Source: Toxorhynchites rutilus septentrionalis (Eukaryota > Arthropoda > Insecta > Diptera > Culicidae). From it: 64,000 nucleotides of DNA. Each line of letters starts with the position of its first letter. Position 1 is the first letter of the stretch. The notes under the pieces are model-generated. The model was given only the letters and a program-made list of their open reading frames with translations. It ran no database searches and was not told the DNA's origin. Shown one piece after another: positions 23,431-34,876 of this stretch. Location: positions 304,121,455 to 304,185,454 of the forward strand of contig NC_073746.1 of the NCBI RefSeq assembly GCF_029784135.1, given 5' to 3'. Both the position numbers and the translations under genes were made by a program.

Positions 23431-24355
23431 TCTATATAAATAAAAATGTAAGGCAAAATCTGTTGCTGAGCGGAAAACCCGAAGAAGGGATGGTCCGATT
23501 TTAGCCTCCTGTATTTTGTTGTATTCGTCTCTTCCCGTAGATCAATATAACGGAGAGAAAAATCGGAAAATTTTCGGAAAACCCTGAAGGAAGGTCGGAA
23601 AATTCGGAAAATTGAATTCCCACATGTTCGAAAATTGCATCATAATAAGCGTTGTTAGACCAATTCGATGTTTGTGCTATCGAAATTGATCTTTGTTCGT
23701 AAGTGGAAATGGATTTTCAGGCGAAATAACGCATTTCTATATCTTATATCTATAAATAAAAATGGAAGGCCAAATGTGTTGGTAAGCGCAAAACCCGAGG
23801 AAGAAATGGTTCAATTTGAGTCATCTATATTTCTTTGTATTCGTCTCTAGATCAATATAGCGGAGAGAAAAATCGAAAAATTCGGAAATTAAATTCCCAT
23901 ATGTTCTACAATTAGCTAAGCCATAAGTTAGTCCATTTGATGTTGGCGCTAACGAAATTGATTTTTGTTCGAAAGTGGAAAAGGATTTTCAGACGGAATA
24001 TGTTGGTGTGCCCTAAACCCGAGGAAGGAATGGTCCGATTTGAGCTGTCTTTATTTTGTAATATTCTCTGTATCAAACATGTATTTCATGCAACGGATTT
24101 CTCATGTTATTTCCAAATGCTTCAAGAATCTGGAACGAAAATTGTGTCTGAAAATAATTTTAGGACGAATTTTTGTAGAAGTACTAGACAATTTATAGTA
24201 AAAGGAAATTGTAAAGGGTCAAAGGGTAATCAATCAATGAAGAGTTCAGTGATTGGACTCACTAACGTTCACTTAGTAAGAAAACGTGGATGTTTGAAAG
24301 TATTTAAATCAAAAAATTCTATTTTGGGCGGGACGAAGTTCGTCGGGTCAGCTAG
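23431..24355 (+). mobile_element. Helitron-like repeat with nested 5' ends
   Basis: Starts A|TCTATATAAATAAAAATG at 23431 and ends GTCGGGTCAG-CTAG|T at 24355, fitting the TC...CTRR ends and A/T insertion site of Helitrons. The 5' section (AACCCGAAGAAGGGATGGTC) is repeated near 23747 and 24005, each time shorter. It is therefore a serially nested or internally rearranged non-autonomous copy. No protein is encoded. Confidence 0.65.
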
Positions 24356-24356
24356 T

Positions 24357-25365
24357 GCTTAATATTCTCGTAGATACAAAATCGAACGTAGACGAGCTTC
24401 AGGTAGCTAAGCTGCGATGGTTCATAATTTGAAGCTTGTTTTGAAGGGCCTGAATGAAAAAAAAACTAGTGAGAGTGAGAGAAGAATCAGCTCTTAATCA
24501 TCTTCTATTGGGTTGTCTGAAAGGTTCATGTCAATTAAAAAAAAAACAAAAGCATCGTTTTGTTCCACAAGAATAATTTTCAATAATGCCCAAATAGTCG
24601 AAACTCTTGCCCTCAAAGGACCCGAATAATTGATATTCTGAAGTGGCGATACCTGGTTAGTATAGTGGGTACAGAAGCACTTCCCAGACAGACATTTCCC
24701 AGTCACAATGAATGACTTTCTTTCGGTCAAGATCGTCTTTTGGGATTGCTATGGATGGTTTTTTTTGCCTTCTTCTATTTTTATGCTTTCAACACTGTTG
24801 CAAGGACTTATTTTCTTCCATCAACCCCAAAATTTACTTCAAAAAAATTTGGAAAATCGAGAATATGGTACCCGGTAACGTGTTCCCGGAAAAAAAACTT
24901 CGGTGAATTCCACGTCAAATCCGTTACACCGTGAAAACTCCAGTCCCCCGTCCGTGATATCCTGTCTACAGAGATGTAGCCTCGATAGGATTCCTTTAAC
25001 ACCACGAATAAATAAAAGATGTGTGTACTCTTGAATAGTTGTTTATCTACAAAATTCTTTAATATATAAGGTGGAGTATACAGGAAAAGGAACAAAATGA
25101 AAATGAACCAGAAATTCAAATAGGGTTTTTTAATTCTTCTTTACACATATGTAATATATACAGGTCAGACTCGATTATATACAATTTTGGACTCGATTAT
25201 ATATAGTTTGGAAAAATATATTTTTTTTCATATTTCAAATATGACTTATTTCAAGAAGAAATGTAACCTTTCAACGTTAATGTGTAATTTAAGTGGCTAT
25301 TACATGTACAGTGGGGTAAAAACCGTGATTTTTGAAGATTTTGCTTGAATTTTCACCAAGAATTG
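24357..25365. other. Unassigned AT-rich DNA
   Basis: No convincing genes. A pogo-like word CAGGTCAGACTCGATTATAT occurs near 25163. Confidence 0.4.
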
Positions 25366-25830
25366 TTTATTTATTTATTTATTTATTTATTTTATTCAAA
25401 TTTAATTAGTAACTTGAGACTTTTGTCTCTATAATTGTTACACTGATTTATATACAAATGGTGCATTACTAATTATAAAATTATTAACTGTTGCTTTGAA
25501 GAAATGAGTTTAACGACTAAAGTTCTCTATACATTTCCTCTTAAATACTGTTTGTGAATTTACAAGAGTTAACTCATTTGGCAATAAATTCCAGTGTGAA
25601 ATGCCTCTCACGAAGAAAGAGTTACCATACCTGGAAGTGAAGTGTCGTGGAATTGCATATTTTTTTGAGCGTAAACCTCTTAGAGTTACTAATTTTTCGT
25701 GTAAGTAACCTGGGAGTTTTGTCCTTGCAAGGTTGAATAAAAAGATGCAACATCTCATCGGAGCAAATTTACTAAACGGACAACCAATCTGAAAACATAT
25801 CGAACACAAGCGTTCAATGCTACTTGTAGT
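25366..25830 (-). pseudogene. LINE ORF2 C-terminus with (AAAT)n tail
   Basis: On the minus strand 25809-25510 reads as the C-terminal tail typical of jockey/CR1-like reverse transcriptases: NLARTKLPGYL, then FFVRGISHWNLLPNEL, ending FKRKCIENFSR. Downstream on the same strand lies a simple (AAAT)n run (25366-25394), fitting a LINE 3' tail. It is 5'-truncated and the catalytic domains are absent. The small reverse transcriptase-like fragment at 27668-27832 may belong to the same insertion, split by ITmDD37E. Confidence 0.6.
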
Positions 25831-26470
25831 TTAGATTGCGCGAAAACTGATGAGTTTATATCGATATTGCAGCCAAATTAAGAAAGATATAAGTTGGGTG
25901 TCAAAGAACAAATTGTAGAGTGGTTAAAAAACTTCTCTTTAATCGATAGAAACAATGCAGTTTAATACAAATTTTTAGAATGAAATTAATAATAACACAT
26001 TGAAAATTATTAACTTTTATGATTTTCACTTCCAAAATGTTATTAAAATCCACTAATTTAGATGTTTCACTACTATATCCTATACTAAATTTTCTAATCT
26101 TTCAAATCAATGCAACAGAATCGTCTTCTGTAGCGTACTTTGTAATGTAGAGCCAGTTTGAGGCAACAGAGTCCGAAACAGAAAAACAGTTCTGTAACTC
26201 TGTCATTGTTAAAATTCGAACTGATGCGTAGAAGAATTTTTTTTTTCATCAAATATGATCACCTATCACCTCCTGAGAGAATCTGGATAAATTTATTTTT
26301 TTCATGTGAGAAAGGTATTTTCTGACTTTAAGGGGATGAATCAAAAATAAAATTCCTCTTTTATATTCAAAAAACAAAAAAATACATGTAAAAAAACGAA
26401 TAAATTTTTTTTGACTCGATTATATACAGGATTCGATTATATACAGCGAAAAGAAATCAGAAACTGTATA
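25831..26470. other. Unassigned AT-rich DNA
   Basis: Two ACTCGATTATATACA words near 26413 and others; no gene. Confidence 0.35.
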
Positions 26471-27667
26471 AAGGGTGTGTCACATCAAATTGCATCACGG
26501 AAAAAACGCTGTAGAAATTTAATTTTTAGGAATTATATCTTCAGCTTTCGCTTATAATCAGATAAGAGTGTATAGATCACGTTGGCCATGCTTCACTGTA
26601 AATTTTTCGTAAATTTGGAAAAATGTCGTCGAACGAAAAAGAGCGTCGTGAATTAATCCTGTGCACTCATTTCGAGAATCCGGAGTTGTCACATCGGGAC
26701 ATCGGTAAGATGCTGGGAATCGTCCATCGTGGGTCAGCAGAGTACTAAAACGATACTTCGAGAACCTAACCATCGACCGGAAGGTGAAGAACGGCAAAAA
26801 TGGATGCTCCGTCAGTGAAAAAGATCACAAGCGCGTAGTTAAGCAGTTTAGACGTGATCCGAGAAGTTCGGTCCGGGATGTCGCCAATAAGCTGAATTTG
26901 TCAAGTTCATTCGTCCAGCGGACCAAGCAGCGGGAGGGCAACATGGTAGGGAAGACGCGAGCCCGGAAGCTGTACACCGAAATGCTGACGAAGCCGCATT
27001 GCCTGGTAATGGACGACGAATCCGACGTTAAAGCGGACTTTCGTCAGCTGCCGGGCCTATTGTTCTTCTCCGCAGAGGACAAATTCAGCGTTCCGGAGGA
27101 GATTCGCAAGCAGAAACTATCAAAGTTTGCCAAAAAGTACATGGTGTGGCAAGCGATCTGCTCTTGCGGAAAGCGGAGCGCCCCCTTCGTGATGACCGGC
27201 ACGGTAAACGGGCAGGTTTACCTTAAGGAGTGCCTACAGAAGCGCTTACTACCACTATTGAAGCAGCACGAGGGCCCGACCATCTTCTGGCCGGATCTCG
27301 CTTCGTGCCACTATTCAAAGGACGTGTTGGAGTGGTACGAAGCCAACGGGGTCACCTTCGTGCCAAAGGAAATGAACCCGCCCAACGCGCCGGAGCTTCG
27401 CCCAATAGAGAAATATTGGGCGATTATGAAGCAGGCCCTCCGGAAGAACCCAAAAGTTGTCAAATCAGAGGCGGACTTCAAGAGAAAATGGATTTCTGTT
27501 CAAAAAAAAACTACAACCTGACGTTGTACAGAACTTTATGGACGGGGTAAAGCGGAAGGTGCGAGCATACGGGCTTGGGCTCGAAGTATGAATAAAAAGA
27601 AAATGCCAAAAGTTGTTTAATAGTTTTTATTTTACTGTCTAAAATTTTCAAAAGGATCGGTCTACTG
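26471..27667 (+). mobile_element. ITmDD37E element, right end truncated
   Basis: Left TIR AAGGGTGTGTCACATC at 26471, preceded by TA. The sequence matches the inverted copy at 39503-40798 up to GGATCGGTCTACTG at 27667, where the last ~50 bases including the right TIR are missing. Confidence 0.85.
26623..27591 (+). pseudogene. ITmDD37E transposase, frameshifted
   Basis: The ATG at 26623 starts MSSNEKERRELILC; a frameshift near 26735 follows. The frame from 26784 is open for 245 codons through CLVMDDESDVKADF (first D), KYMVWQAICSCGKRSAPFV and FWPDLASCHYS (second D) to PPNAPELRPIEKYW (E). There are 37 residues between the last two acids. Compared with the other copy, about 17 residues are missing before NMVGKTRARK. 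The C-terminal LQPDVVQNFMDGVKRKV lies in another frame after a run of nine A. Inactive. Confidence 0.88.
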
Positions 27668-27832
27668 ACTTAACACACTATTTGCCTTATTTATTTTAGA
27701 GTTGTCGTTTTCTATGAATATGGATTTACAGTCCAGAACAATACCTAGATCTCTAGCTATTTTACATTTTCCTACATTTTGATTTGGAACTCGTATTGCA
27801 ATATTTGATACATGAATTTTCCCTGCTAAATG
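27668..27832 (-). pseudogene. Short LINE reverse-transcriptase fragment (tentative)
   Basis: Minus-strand translation gives KCKIARDLGIVLDCKSIF and KINKANSVLS, like the region after the catalytic motif of jockey/CR1-type reverse transcriptases. It directly abuts the stop codon of FEM1-like gene 1, so it may supply or overlap that gene's 3' UTR. Confidence 0.4.
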
Positions 27833-29800
27833 TTATCGAATTGTATTTTTTACAACTGGACATATTTCGTGTGTCCGAACAAACTCCTCCAGCGCACGGG
27901 GAATGTTATTGTGATAGGGAATGTCCGACTCAATGATGATGTTAGCGCACAGACACTTCAGTGAAATGTGTTCACCATGAGGAAAATCATCCGCCGAACT
28001 CTTCATGAGTAGTGAAGAAGGTCGGTCGCCAAACATGTTCGGAGTATCCAGATGGGCGCCATATGCGATTAGTGTTCGGACCACCTCCTTCTCATAATTG
28101 TATGGCATGGAAGCGAGAAGCAGTGGCGTGGATTTCGTATCATTGTACGCATTGACCTGCGCTCCAAACTCCAACAGCAACTTCGTGACGGGTAGATTGG
28201 AGAATAACCGTTTCTCACCTTCCTCGTCGTTGAAATATTTACTTTTCATCACACTTGTGTTCGATACGGACAGATGCAACAGCGTTTCCTCGGATACACT
28301 TCGTATATTCTGACGGAGCAGACTATGAACGGAGCTTCTGATCAGTAGATGTTCTATCTTGCTTTTGGCCACAGAAAGCAGGAGGTACATCAGATGAATT
28401 AGACAACGGAGTATACATTCGTAGTTTAGCTGCTGGGTTCTATCGGCCGGTTGGACACTGAGCAACTGCTGAATCTCAGTGATGTTCGCTGTCAAAAGCT
28501 GGAACGTGGCATAGACATCTTTGAACTTTGGCATCATGAGCTCGTTGCTTGTTAATAAATTCACCATCAACTTTACAATGGCTCGTGCTGATTTGCAGGT
28601 ATCGCTGTCCAATATAGTATGCTTGCGAATTCGAACTTGCAGTGTTAACACCCATAGCTCTATACAAGCTTGGTACTGTCTGGAAGCTTTATAGAACTCA
28701 CCTCGTTCCATTAGCCTATGTAGAGTGAACTCATGGTCGATGCCCAATATCCTTTCTTGTATCACCAAACCCTGCATTCTTAATGCATCCACATCCCAGG
28801 CGATTGCGTCCAATTCGGCATGAGTAGTGAACTCAACCATATTTCCGAAGGCGAGTCGTGGCTGGATTCGGGATTTGTTTTGGATGTGTTTGGGTCCATC
28901 TATTCGAGCATTAAGAGCCAACCGCCAGTGGTGAACAACTTCTTGTACGCCATGATGTAAATGTATTAACGATGACCCTAACAGCATATAGGCTTCGGCC
29001 CGTCTTTCTCGCGAGTAATTTATTCGGCTCAAAAGATATTCCACTATGTCTTGTGACCCGACAATGCATGCTAGCTGTAGAGTGTCATCCCCGAAACGGC
29101 TTTTAGCGAAAGGATCGGCACCATGATCCAACAGAACTCGAACCATTTCGAAACTCCAACACGTCACTGCATAATGCAAGGCAGTATTCTCGTATGCATC
29201 GCGTTCATTCACGTCAGCTCCTTTGCTGATGAGATATTGGCACAATGGAGCTGATTTAATAGCATCGATTAGACAGGTTCCTCCATTGGAACTTGGCTTA
29301 TGAATGTCCGCTCCGTTTTCAATTAAATATTGAACAATTTCTGCGTTCAATATCGAGCAGCTAGCTCTCAGGGGCGTTGAACCGGTGTCGGACGAAGCAT
29401 TTACATCGCAACCCAGCCTGACGAGATATTGCACGATTTGAAGATTACCCGATTCGCTGGCACAGCATAGTAGAGTAACGTTGTGTACCGTATAATCCTC
29501 CAACTTTCCATCGGTCTCATCCATGTGATAGGTTATAGTCCCTCGTTGCTCGATGTTGGCATCACACTCCATTATCAAAAACTCAACCATATCAATGTTA
29601 CCTTCGCGACAGGCGATGAATAGGGACGAACAGCCTTCGTATTCCGTATCTACCAGTTCCTTTCGTACATATCTGGGTAAGCGTCTTAGGCGACTCCGAA
29701 GGCTCCTGGAGAAGGGTCCGGTACGTGAGCTAACCTCTTGGAACAAGTCATAACGAATCTGTCTCAACAGTGCAACACCCAGATGCTCGAGGTTACTCAT
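27833..29800 (-). CDS. FEM1-like ankyrin protein 1 (CRL2 substrate receptor)
   Basis: Single-exon, intact frame resembling FEM1B/FEM1C proteins, which bind C-terminal degrons and hand substrates to the CUL2-Elongin B/C ubiquitin ligase (family knowledge). N-terminal ankyrin repeats include GCSSLFIACREGNIDMVEFL, VTLLCCASESGNL, GSTPLRASCSILNAEIVQYL and NTALHYAV. A TPR-like middle follows (LGIDHEFTLHRLMERGEFYK, QYQACIELWVLTLQVR), then two more ankyrin units (GAQVNAYNDTKSTPLLLAS) and a C-terminal SLKCLCANIII...IPRALEEFV box like that which binds Elongin/CUL2. The open frame runs further upstream. I place the start at ATG 29800 (A at -3; MSNLEHLG aligns with the paralogue), about 655 aa; ATG 29827 is the alternative. 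The lack of introns suggests origin by retroposition or ancestral intron loss. The paralogue is at 47881-49854. Confidence 0.92.
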   Translation of the reverse strand: MSNLEHLGVALLRQIRYDLFQEVSSRTGPFSRSLRSRLRRLPRYVRKELVDTEYEGCSSLFIACREGNIDMVEFLIMECDANIEQRGTITYHMDETDGKLEDYTVHNVTLLCCASESGNLQIVQYLVRLGCDVNASSDTGSTPLRASCSILNAEIVQYLIENGADIHKPSSNGGTCLIDAIKSAPLCQYLISKGADVNERDAYENTALHYAVTCWSFEMVRVLLDHGADPFAKSRFGDDTLQLACIVGSQDIVEYLLSRINYSRERRAEAYMLLGSSLIHLHHGVQEVVHHWRLALNARIDGPKHIQNKSRIQPRLAFGNMVEFTTHAELDAIAWDVDALRMQGLVIQERILGIDHEFTLHRLMERGEFYKASRQYQACIELWVLTLQVRIRKHTILDSDTCKSARAIVKLMVNLLTSNELMMPKFKDVYATFQLLTANITEIQQLLSVQPADRTQQLNYECILRCLIHLMYLLLSVAKSKIEHLLIRSSVHSLLRQNIRSVSEETLLHLSVSNTSVMKSKYFNDEEGEKRLFSNLPVTKLLLEFGAQVNAYNDTKSTPLLLASMPYNYEKEVVRTLIAYGAHLDTPNMFGDRPSSLLMKSSADDFPHGEHISLKCLCANIIIESDIPYHNNIPRALEEFVRTHEICPVVKNTIR

Positions 29801-30326
29801 ATTCGTTGGGTGATTGAGGGAAATCATTGAAACTACTGTCAGCGACACTATAAAATGAAAAATAGTTCGATGTGGTTCACACTTTGATTAGGAAAAAATA
29901 TCACAATTTTACAATGTGCCAACAAGGAGCTCACATCGATTGTGGCTTGCTTCCTGAAGTACGTAATGTTTATATACGATTTTTGTAAAATTTACCGACA
30001 ATATCAAGAAGCTCTGTGGACTACATGTAGGTATTTCATCTATTTTTTTATCTACCCTTAATTCAAATTTCATCTAATGATCAGGTAGAACAGTCTTTCG
30101 ACCATCGCACATCTTTGACAATCCTGCGGTACAAAAGAATTCTAGGTGCTCTCACAGATATTTATCCAATTGTTCGTTTTGGTACGTATGCAATAATATA
30201 CTCGAAAGGTAACAGGTAGTACCTTAAACCTGCATCCAATTATAAAATGGTGCCTTCCACCATCAATCGTTATTGATTTCAAGGAGAAATTAACACCCGG
30301 TCAAATCATACCCACAAAAACCATCT
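29801..30326. other. Upstream region of FEM1-like gene 1
   Basis: Should hold the minus-strand promoter; no clear TATA/initiator pair seen. No repeat boundary recognised. Confidence 0.35.
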
Positions 30327-30329
30327 GAT

Positions 30330-30794
30330 TTGCTGTTGGGAAGAGTTCGAAAGTGGACAGACTTCAAACTATACACACACAACACGCGGAACGCGACAGG
30401 ACACAACACTCATACACTGAAAGACCTTTTGTGTTCTCTCAAGGATAAGATCCCGCCGGACGAAAAGTCCGGTATTTACGAAATTCCGTGTAAATCTTGC
30501 CCGGCGGTGTACATTGGCCAAACCCGTCGTAAGCTAAAGTAACGTTTGAGGGAGCATAAAAACGCCGTGGAAAATAAGCAACCCATCGAATCGAGTGTAG
30601 CAGCCCACTCTACGGGGCTCAACCATGAAATTGACTGGGACAACACGAGACTCAAAAAGTGGATCAGGAAGGTCTCCCATCTAAATGCATGGGATTCCAT
30701 GTACATTCACACTGCTGAGCCGCCGCTTATGAATGAGTTTGAAGCTCCGATTATATCGAATTTATTCAACTTGACCGAACTAAACATCCAGTGA
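30330..30794 (+). pseudogene. Penelope-like element C-terminus (GIY-YIG endonuclease)
   Basis: The frame encodes the GIY-YIG nuclease end of a Penelope-like retroelement: SGIYEIPCKSCPAVYIGQTR (the GIY and YIG halves and the catalytic Arg), then RLREHKNAVENKQPIESS, a typical AAHSTGLNHEIDW segment, and EPPLMNEFEAPIISNL near the end. A TAA at 30540-30542 interrupts the same frame between RRKLK and RLREH, so the copy is dead. The reverse transcriptase is missing (5' truncation). A hammerhead-like motif follows at 30858-30890. Confidence 0.82.
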
Positions 30795-30975
30795 CTTCAT
30801 CTTTCCTGACGTGTACTATACCAGTACAAAGCTGTTTCTTTGTGTTGTAATCAGTCGGACGTCGGAGCATCGAGCCCGAAACCGGTCGACTAAAAAGGTA
30901 AATTTATCAACCTTTTTTAATTTTGTAAGAACCATAAGTGTTGTGTCCTGTCGCGTTCCGTGTGTTGTGTGTGTA
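30372..30975. repeat. 39-base inverted repeat flanking the Penelope fragment
   Basis: 30372-30410 and 30937-30975 are reverse complements with a single mismatch (core GGAACGCGACAGGACACAAC). The left arm lies in the Penelope coding region, the right arm after its stop, about 530 bases apart. Penelope-like copies often carry inverted partial copies at their ends (family knowledge), which could explain it. Confidence 0.85.
30858..30890 (+). other. Hammerhead-ribozyme-like motif, eroded (tentative)
   Basis: The sequence CGGAGCA-TCGAGCC-CGAAAC-CGGTC resembles the order of the hammerhead core (CTGANGA, stem II, GAAA, then a GTC-like cleavage triplet). Penelope-like terminal repeats are known to carry such ribozymes. 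The first core box is only about 4/7 conserved, so activity is doubtful. Confidence 0.25.
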
Positions 30976-31113
30976 CAGCAGTTCTTAGGTTAGCACAGTA
31001 TCTAAAAATGAGCTTCAAACTATAGTATGAATCAAAATTGAGAAACTGTACTCAAAAACACAATTTCGTAAATGATTCTATTCCAATATCTTTAAATAAT
31101 TAATTATTGATTA

Positions 31114-31461
31114 CAGTAGAACCCTGATTATCCGCGAGCGGATGAACCGCGGTGCGGATTATCCGTGAAAGTGAGTTCCATAGTAATTCTCTAGAGCTTC
31201 GTGAAATTTAGCAGTGAGAGGTAGGGTAGGCACTTGCTCTTTTGTTTTGGTCATGCTATTCACATTATCTTACCACTGGTATACACAACTTCACAGATGG
31301 ATAGTTTAATGATATCTGTATTGATAAAACAAAGTTTTCATGATGAAATATCTTTATTTCATGTTTGCACCTCATTTCTTGTCCTTTATTTCGTTATCCG
31401 CGATTTTCGTTATTCACGGTGACCTAGCCAGACTATTTCGCGGATAAACGGCGCTCTACTG
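31114..31461. mobile_element. Pogo-like MITE
   Basis: The left end CAGTAGAACCCTGATTATCC and the inverted right end CAGTAGAGCGCCGTTTATCC continue to GCG, with TA at 31112-31113 and 31462-31463. 348 bases, no transposase. Confidence 0.82.
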
Positions 31462-31464
31462 TAA

Positions 31465-32150
31465 TAACTATACAGCAATTCCATGTCAAACCGATATAGT
31501 GGTTCTGACATTTTCATCAAAATTGGTAGTTTTGTTCCTTATCGCAAAATAATAGACTCGTATTTTTTACATTTTTTCATTAGGGTGACCGTTTCTATTT
31601 TATGGTGGTCTGAAAAATCCCATTTTTCCAAAAATGACTTTCTACAAGAATACTAGCTTATTGACTTCAATTGAATATGTCAATTATCTGAATCGATTCA
31701 GTAGTTCAAAAGTTATGAGTTTTTGAAAAAAGTCATTTTTGGAAAAAAAAAAAAGTGGAAAAAATTTTTTTAGACAATCGGCTAACTTTGGAAAATTATT
31801 ATTCAAAAACGAAAAAGAACACATCTCTGATTTTTGGATATTTTATTTAAAAAGTTAACAGCTTTCAAGAAAAAAAAAATAAAAATATATATAACGCCCT
31901 TGGTCCAGAGACAATGAAACCAGCAGCGTAGTGAGGGTAGGCAGCGCCCGGCAAACTATAAAAATGGCGCCCCAAAAAATACCACTTTTTTCGATTTTTT
32001 CACTAACTTTTAGATCGTGATATTCTGAGAAAACTACTCACTTATACCAATGTTCACATTGAGCAGTTTATTCGTATTTAGAAGTCTAGAAATATCGGGG
32101 TGATTTTGACCGTCTGTGGGGTGATTGGGTCCAGTGTGTGCTTCATCGAA
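31465..32150. repeat. AT-rich dispersed repeat
   Basis: Resembles 57670-57960 (words TTTTGTTCCTTATCG, AGTGGTTCTGACATTTTC-like). No coding region. Confidence 0.4.
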
Positions 32151-32154
32151 AAAA

Positions 32155-34876
32155 AGTCACAGGAGGGTTGTGTCCGAGACACGACCGCATAGTTGACGTA
32201 GGATTCCGTTAGGCTATCTGTTGATTTTGGATGAAATTAAAAATTACATCGTTAAACTCTTTGATAATGATTTGGTGGCTCTGAAAAGGGCCGTTTCGTT
32301 TGGTTGTTGGGTATTGTTTGTTCACTGCACCAGTGTTTACCAAGTGATGATGACAGAAGGATGGTAAACAGTCATTGGATGCTGCGTATCGGATAAAAGA
32401 TACCCAAGTGAAACGAGATATGATGGAAACCGCCCTCTGTGATGAACTAAATCTCTGTATGGATGAACTAAAGAAAAAAAAACTCACCAATGTAATATAA
32501 GATAATTACCAATACCGAACGCAATTATAAATTTTTCTCATCAGTTAAAACTTGTTACTTCAATATAGAGAAAACATATTCGAAATGGAAAAGGTAATTT
32601 TCTTTTATAATTTTTACTTTCTGAGTGTTTATTCAACCCAATGCAAATTTCAGTTGGACTAACAACAACTAATACTTTATGTAGAGCATATGGAAAATAA
32701 CTTATTCTAATATTTCCTCACTTTTCCAAATTTTCTCGCCGTATAAACTTTCCTTGGGTGAAAATGAACTCAACAAAACAGGCATCTTAAACCAAACGAC
32801 CAAACGAAATAAATCGTTTTATGTATCATTTTTAACACAACTGCTACCAAATACAATTTTACACTTACACTTGTGCTAAATTTTTTCACAATACACGATC
32901 GGTCATTGATATGATATTTCACGAAGCAATCAACATTAAAGTCCCAAATTTAAATTTTATTTGCTAGAATTAATGTATTTGAAAGGCCGATTCCCCCAGG
33001 CAGCTTGGTTTTAATGTCTCTGTTAGGGAACACATTTCGGTAGGAACAAAAATTCCCCCTGCTATCATGTTTTTGACGTGGGACTACGTCTAACCGGAGT
33101 ATATGGGGGGTAAAATGAAAACCTAAACACAGAACATGCATGAAAAAATGAAAGATTCCGAATGCTTATAACTCGAACATTTCTTACTGGATCGGAAAGA
33201 TGTTTGCATCAATTGATAGGGAATATTTCTACGCTTCTATCGCAATTAATAAAAAGTTATTTTTCATCAGATAAACATTTGAATAACTGTAAAATGTTAA
33301 GCGTTATCTAAACGGCATAACTGCCTCATTTTGATTGGCCCGATCTACGATTTCCCTAACATAGCCGTCAAACCCAAGCAGCCTTGGGTAAATCAGCATT
33401 GCAAATACATGAAAGTCGGGGGTATTTTTGTTCCGACTGAAATGTGTTTCCCTAACACAGACTTTAAATCCAAGTAGCGTGGGGAAATTGGCATTCCAAA
33501 TACATGTAAGTCGGGGGCATTTTTGGTCCGACTGAAATGTGTTTCCCTAACACAGAGTTCAAATCCATGTAGCGTGGGGAAATCAAAATTGCAAATACAT
33601 GAAAGTCGGGGGAATTTTTGTTCCGACTGAAATGTGTTTCCCCAACGCAGACTTCAGAACCAAGGTGTCTGAGGAAATTGGCATTGTAAATTCATGCAAG
33701 TCAGTGGCATTTTTGTTCCGACTGAAATGTGTTTGCTTAACACAGACTTCAAAACCAAAATGTCTGGGAAAATCGGCTCTGCAAATAAATGCAAGCTTCG
33801 AGTACTTTTGTACTCGCTTGCCTTTGCGCAAACTAGAATATGTTTCTTTAACACGGTCTCCTAAACTTAGGAACCTGGGAAAATCGTGCAGACACTAGAG
33901 ACGAATGAACTTTCAAGTTTAAATCCTTTATAGCATAAAAAGTAGAAGTTGAAGTTTGTGTCCTGTGTTTTCCTAGCACGGATTACAAAAGCGGGTACGA
34001 ACACAACGCTTTGGCTCGGTTATTCATTATTGTATTGGAGGATATACCTTCATATCTTCCGCTCATTGAATTTCTACGCATACCATTTGATGATGAGGCA
34101 AAATGTAGTTAACCATTTGCTGCGATAACGCCTATTCATTAAACAACATGCGTTCGACATACATGTCAAAATCGGAACTGAGTGCCTGAAGTTCATATAA
34201 TCAAGCGAATTCGCGGTTCGATAAGTATGTACACTTGAGAGATGCAAACTTCAGAAGCAAATGTAAAATAAAATAATCGTTTGAAAATTCTCCCGTTCAC
34301 AAATTTTGTTCTAGGCATCATACCAACCGTCATTAAATTTACTATCACAATGTATGAATTGATCTTACATGACATTTCACAATCTTTTTACTTACAAATC
34401 AAATATATTGAATTCAATTGAATTCGGGAATTGTTTCATTCCATTAAAAATTTAATCAATACAAACAAATGATTGATAAGCTAAGGTAGTCCCACGTCAA
34501 CCTTGTGGTTATATCATAGATATAACCCACCCATTTTTTCAATGCCGATTTTCCCCAGTCAGCTTGGTTTTGTTGTCTCTGTTGGGGACCCGCCGCATGT
34601 GTCGTCAATTTCGACCAATCAGTGGGTATTTCCGTTAGGATAGGGGTTGAGATTTTTCAATTGTTTAATAGTTAGTTTCATGACATCTATTATTTTCTTC
34701 AATATAAAAGAATGTTATGGAGTACCGAAATGGATTGACGCATGAAATTCATCAATCCATCATTAAATGACTGAGCAATAAGCGTTTGAAATTGGACAAT
34801 TTTCACGATGTGTTCGATTTTCGATTTTTAATTTGTACCCTAATATATTCCCGAAAGACGTAATCCTACGTCAAAA
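32155..34876 (+). repeat. Family B repeat, plus-oriented copy (interrupted)
   Basis: Begins GTCACAGGAG then the hairpin GGTTGTGTC-CGA-GACACGACC (32166-32186) and CGCATAGTTGACGTAGG. Continues to about 33065, is split by a family A copy (33070-34535), resumes at 34540 and ends GACGTAATCCTACGTCAAAAA near 34876. It is nearly the reverse complement of 36078-37440. Confidence 0.65.
33070..34535 (-). repeat. Family A repeat, minus-oriented copy nested in family B
   Basis: Reverse complement of 17691-19033: TTGACGTGGGACTACGTC at 33073 on plus, five ~100-base units at 33340-33860, and the hairpin at 34507-34527 followed by CACCCATTTTT. Flanking family B sequence is split here. Confidence 0.78.

Noticed and set aside
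25163..26470. One pogo-like element with two ends
   Set aside because: The CGATTATATACA words are in the same orientation, not inverted, so they do not define element ends.
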